Assembly: GCA_947259165.1 (NCBI GenBank)
Contig: CAMYKY010000028.1
Location: 1 to 60,127 of the forward strand
Length of the DNA stretch: 60,127 bases
Direction: 5' to 3'
From: an uncultured Acidobacteriota bacterium
Lineage (GTDB): Bacteria > Acidobacteriota > Vicinamibacteria > Marinacidobacterales > SMYC01
Both the position numbers and the translations under genes were made by a program. The notes beneath the pieces are model-generated. The model saw only the letters and a program-made list of their open reading frames with translations, did not search any database and had not been told where the DNA came from. This document shows, in pieces, positions 59,679 through 60,127 of this stretch (the stretch's first letter is position 1; each line of letters begins with the position of its first letter).

Positions 59679-60127
59679 TGCGAGCCGACAAATTCACCGC
59701 CAGTCTCGTTTTCGCAGCTCTCGCCGGCCTGGCCGCCATTCCCTATCTCATGTTGGCGTTGCCGATCCTCGGCTCGGCACTCGGCATGGCCGTCGGGAGT
59801 GTTCTCGGAGTCGCGGCCTACGTCACAGCCATGAGCCCGGGCCTCGGGCGCGGGCTGCGCTACGGCCTCGTGACGCTCGTTCTGGGCGGCGCGCTCGCCG
59901 TGCTGGCGCCGCCGTCCGTCGTGCTGTTTGGCGCCGCGATGCTGCTGGGGCTGATGCGTAGCGGCGTCGTCTACCGCGCGAAGATCGGACGCACGCTGCT
60001 CATCGAATCGGTTGTCTTCATCGTCGCGGTCGGCACGGTCAAACTTCTCGCCGGACCGACGATGATCAGCTACGGCCTCGCGGTCTGGGGCTTCTTCCTG
60101 GTGGAGGGCACCTTTTTTCTATTCGCA
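59678..60127 (+). CDS. Membrane protein of unknown function (cut by window edge)
   Basis: The frame is open from ATG 59678 for 150 codons to the window end. Four to five hydrophobic helices alternate with short loops (ALAGLAAIPYLMLALPILGS, LRYGLVTLVLGGALAVLAPP, TLLIESVVFIVAVGTVKLLAG). The start overlaps the PspA-like stop by one base, so it is part of the VWA-PspA operon. I do not recognise the family from the visible part. Confidence 0.8.
   Translation, partial: MRADKFTASLVFAALAGLAAIPYLMLALPILGSALGMAVGSVLGVAAYVTAMSPGLGRGLRYGLVTLVLGGALAVLAPPSVVLFGAAMLLGLMRSGVVYRAKIGRTLLIESVVFIVAVGTVKLLAGPTMISYGLAVWGFFLVEGTFFLFA

Overview
The window is a GC-rich, gene-dense stretch of bacterial chromosome with many 1-4 bp gene overlaps (ATGA, GTGA, TGATG, TAATG). 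The gene mix suggests an aerobic, lipid- and peptide-using soil-type heterotroph. It includes MoxR/DUF58/TgpA, methylmalonyl-CoA accessory genes, molybdenum hydroxylases, S9/S41/M50 peptidases, a giant amidohydrolase, DUF4159 and PilZ proteins. This fits Acidobacteriota (Vicinamibacteria-like) best, but there is no rRNA or other phylogenetic marker here, so the assignment is an inference.

Layout. 1-4036: TgpA transglutaminase (cut by the window edge), DUF58 protein and MoxR ATPase, one coupled operon on the minus strand. 4098: tRNA-Val(CAC). 4235-6087: PfkB kinase and methylthioadenosine phosphorylase. 6214-8642: acyl-CoA dehydrogenase, MeaB and methylmalonyl-CoA epimerase. 8746-10987: sulfatase and MtgA transglycosylase. 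11129-11908: PuuD-like membrane protein. 12064-16905: isochorismatase-like hydrolase, ABC exporter and AttH/CrtC-like protein, all coupled. 17150-26079: a nine-kb coupled run containing a CO-dehydrogenase-like molybdenum hydroxylase (S, L, M), its AAA ATPase, a broken VWA (CoxE) gene, XdhC, a secreted transglutaminase and a polytopic membrane protein. 26259-34272: PilZ protein, metallo-hydrolase, Tat-exported PLP enzyme, triple amidohydrolase and hypoxanthine phosphoribosyltransferase. 34340-46113: amidase, protease-less FtsH-like ATPase, M50 and S9 peptidases, DUF4159, zinc-ribbon membrane protein, AI-2E-family protein and S41 peptidase. 46145-49346: PilZ protein, then ECF sigma, Ogt, SpoIIE-type phosphatase and DinB in one coupled operon. 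49444-51440: molybdenum-hydroxylase accessory genes (MoeA-like, CoxG) next to remnants of XdhC-YHS and of a second, form-I-like CoxL. 51477-54969: phosphodiesterase, MaoC and acyl-CoA dehydrogenase. 55037-60127: a two-component system divergent from a VWA / PspA-like / membrane-protein operon.

Most notable features. (i) Two molybdenum-hydroxylase loci both show deletion scars: CoxE lost the segment leading into its MIDAS motif, and a CoxL scrap with an AYRFSFR loop is fused to an XdhC tail. (ii) The repeats include a 149-bp MITE-like element with a second partial copy, multi-hairpin CCCCTCACCC elements, and 6-, 7- and 19-bp tandem repeats at gene junctions, two of which supply start codons. 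(iii) An FtsH-like ATPase has no protease domain and ends in an apparent Sm/Hfq-like barrel. (iv) An uncharacterised VWA-PspA envelope module faces its own sensor kinase/regulator across an inverted repeat.
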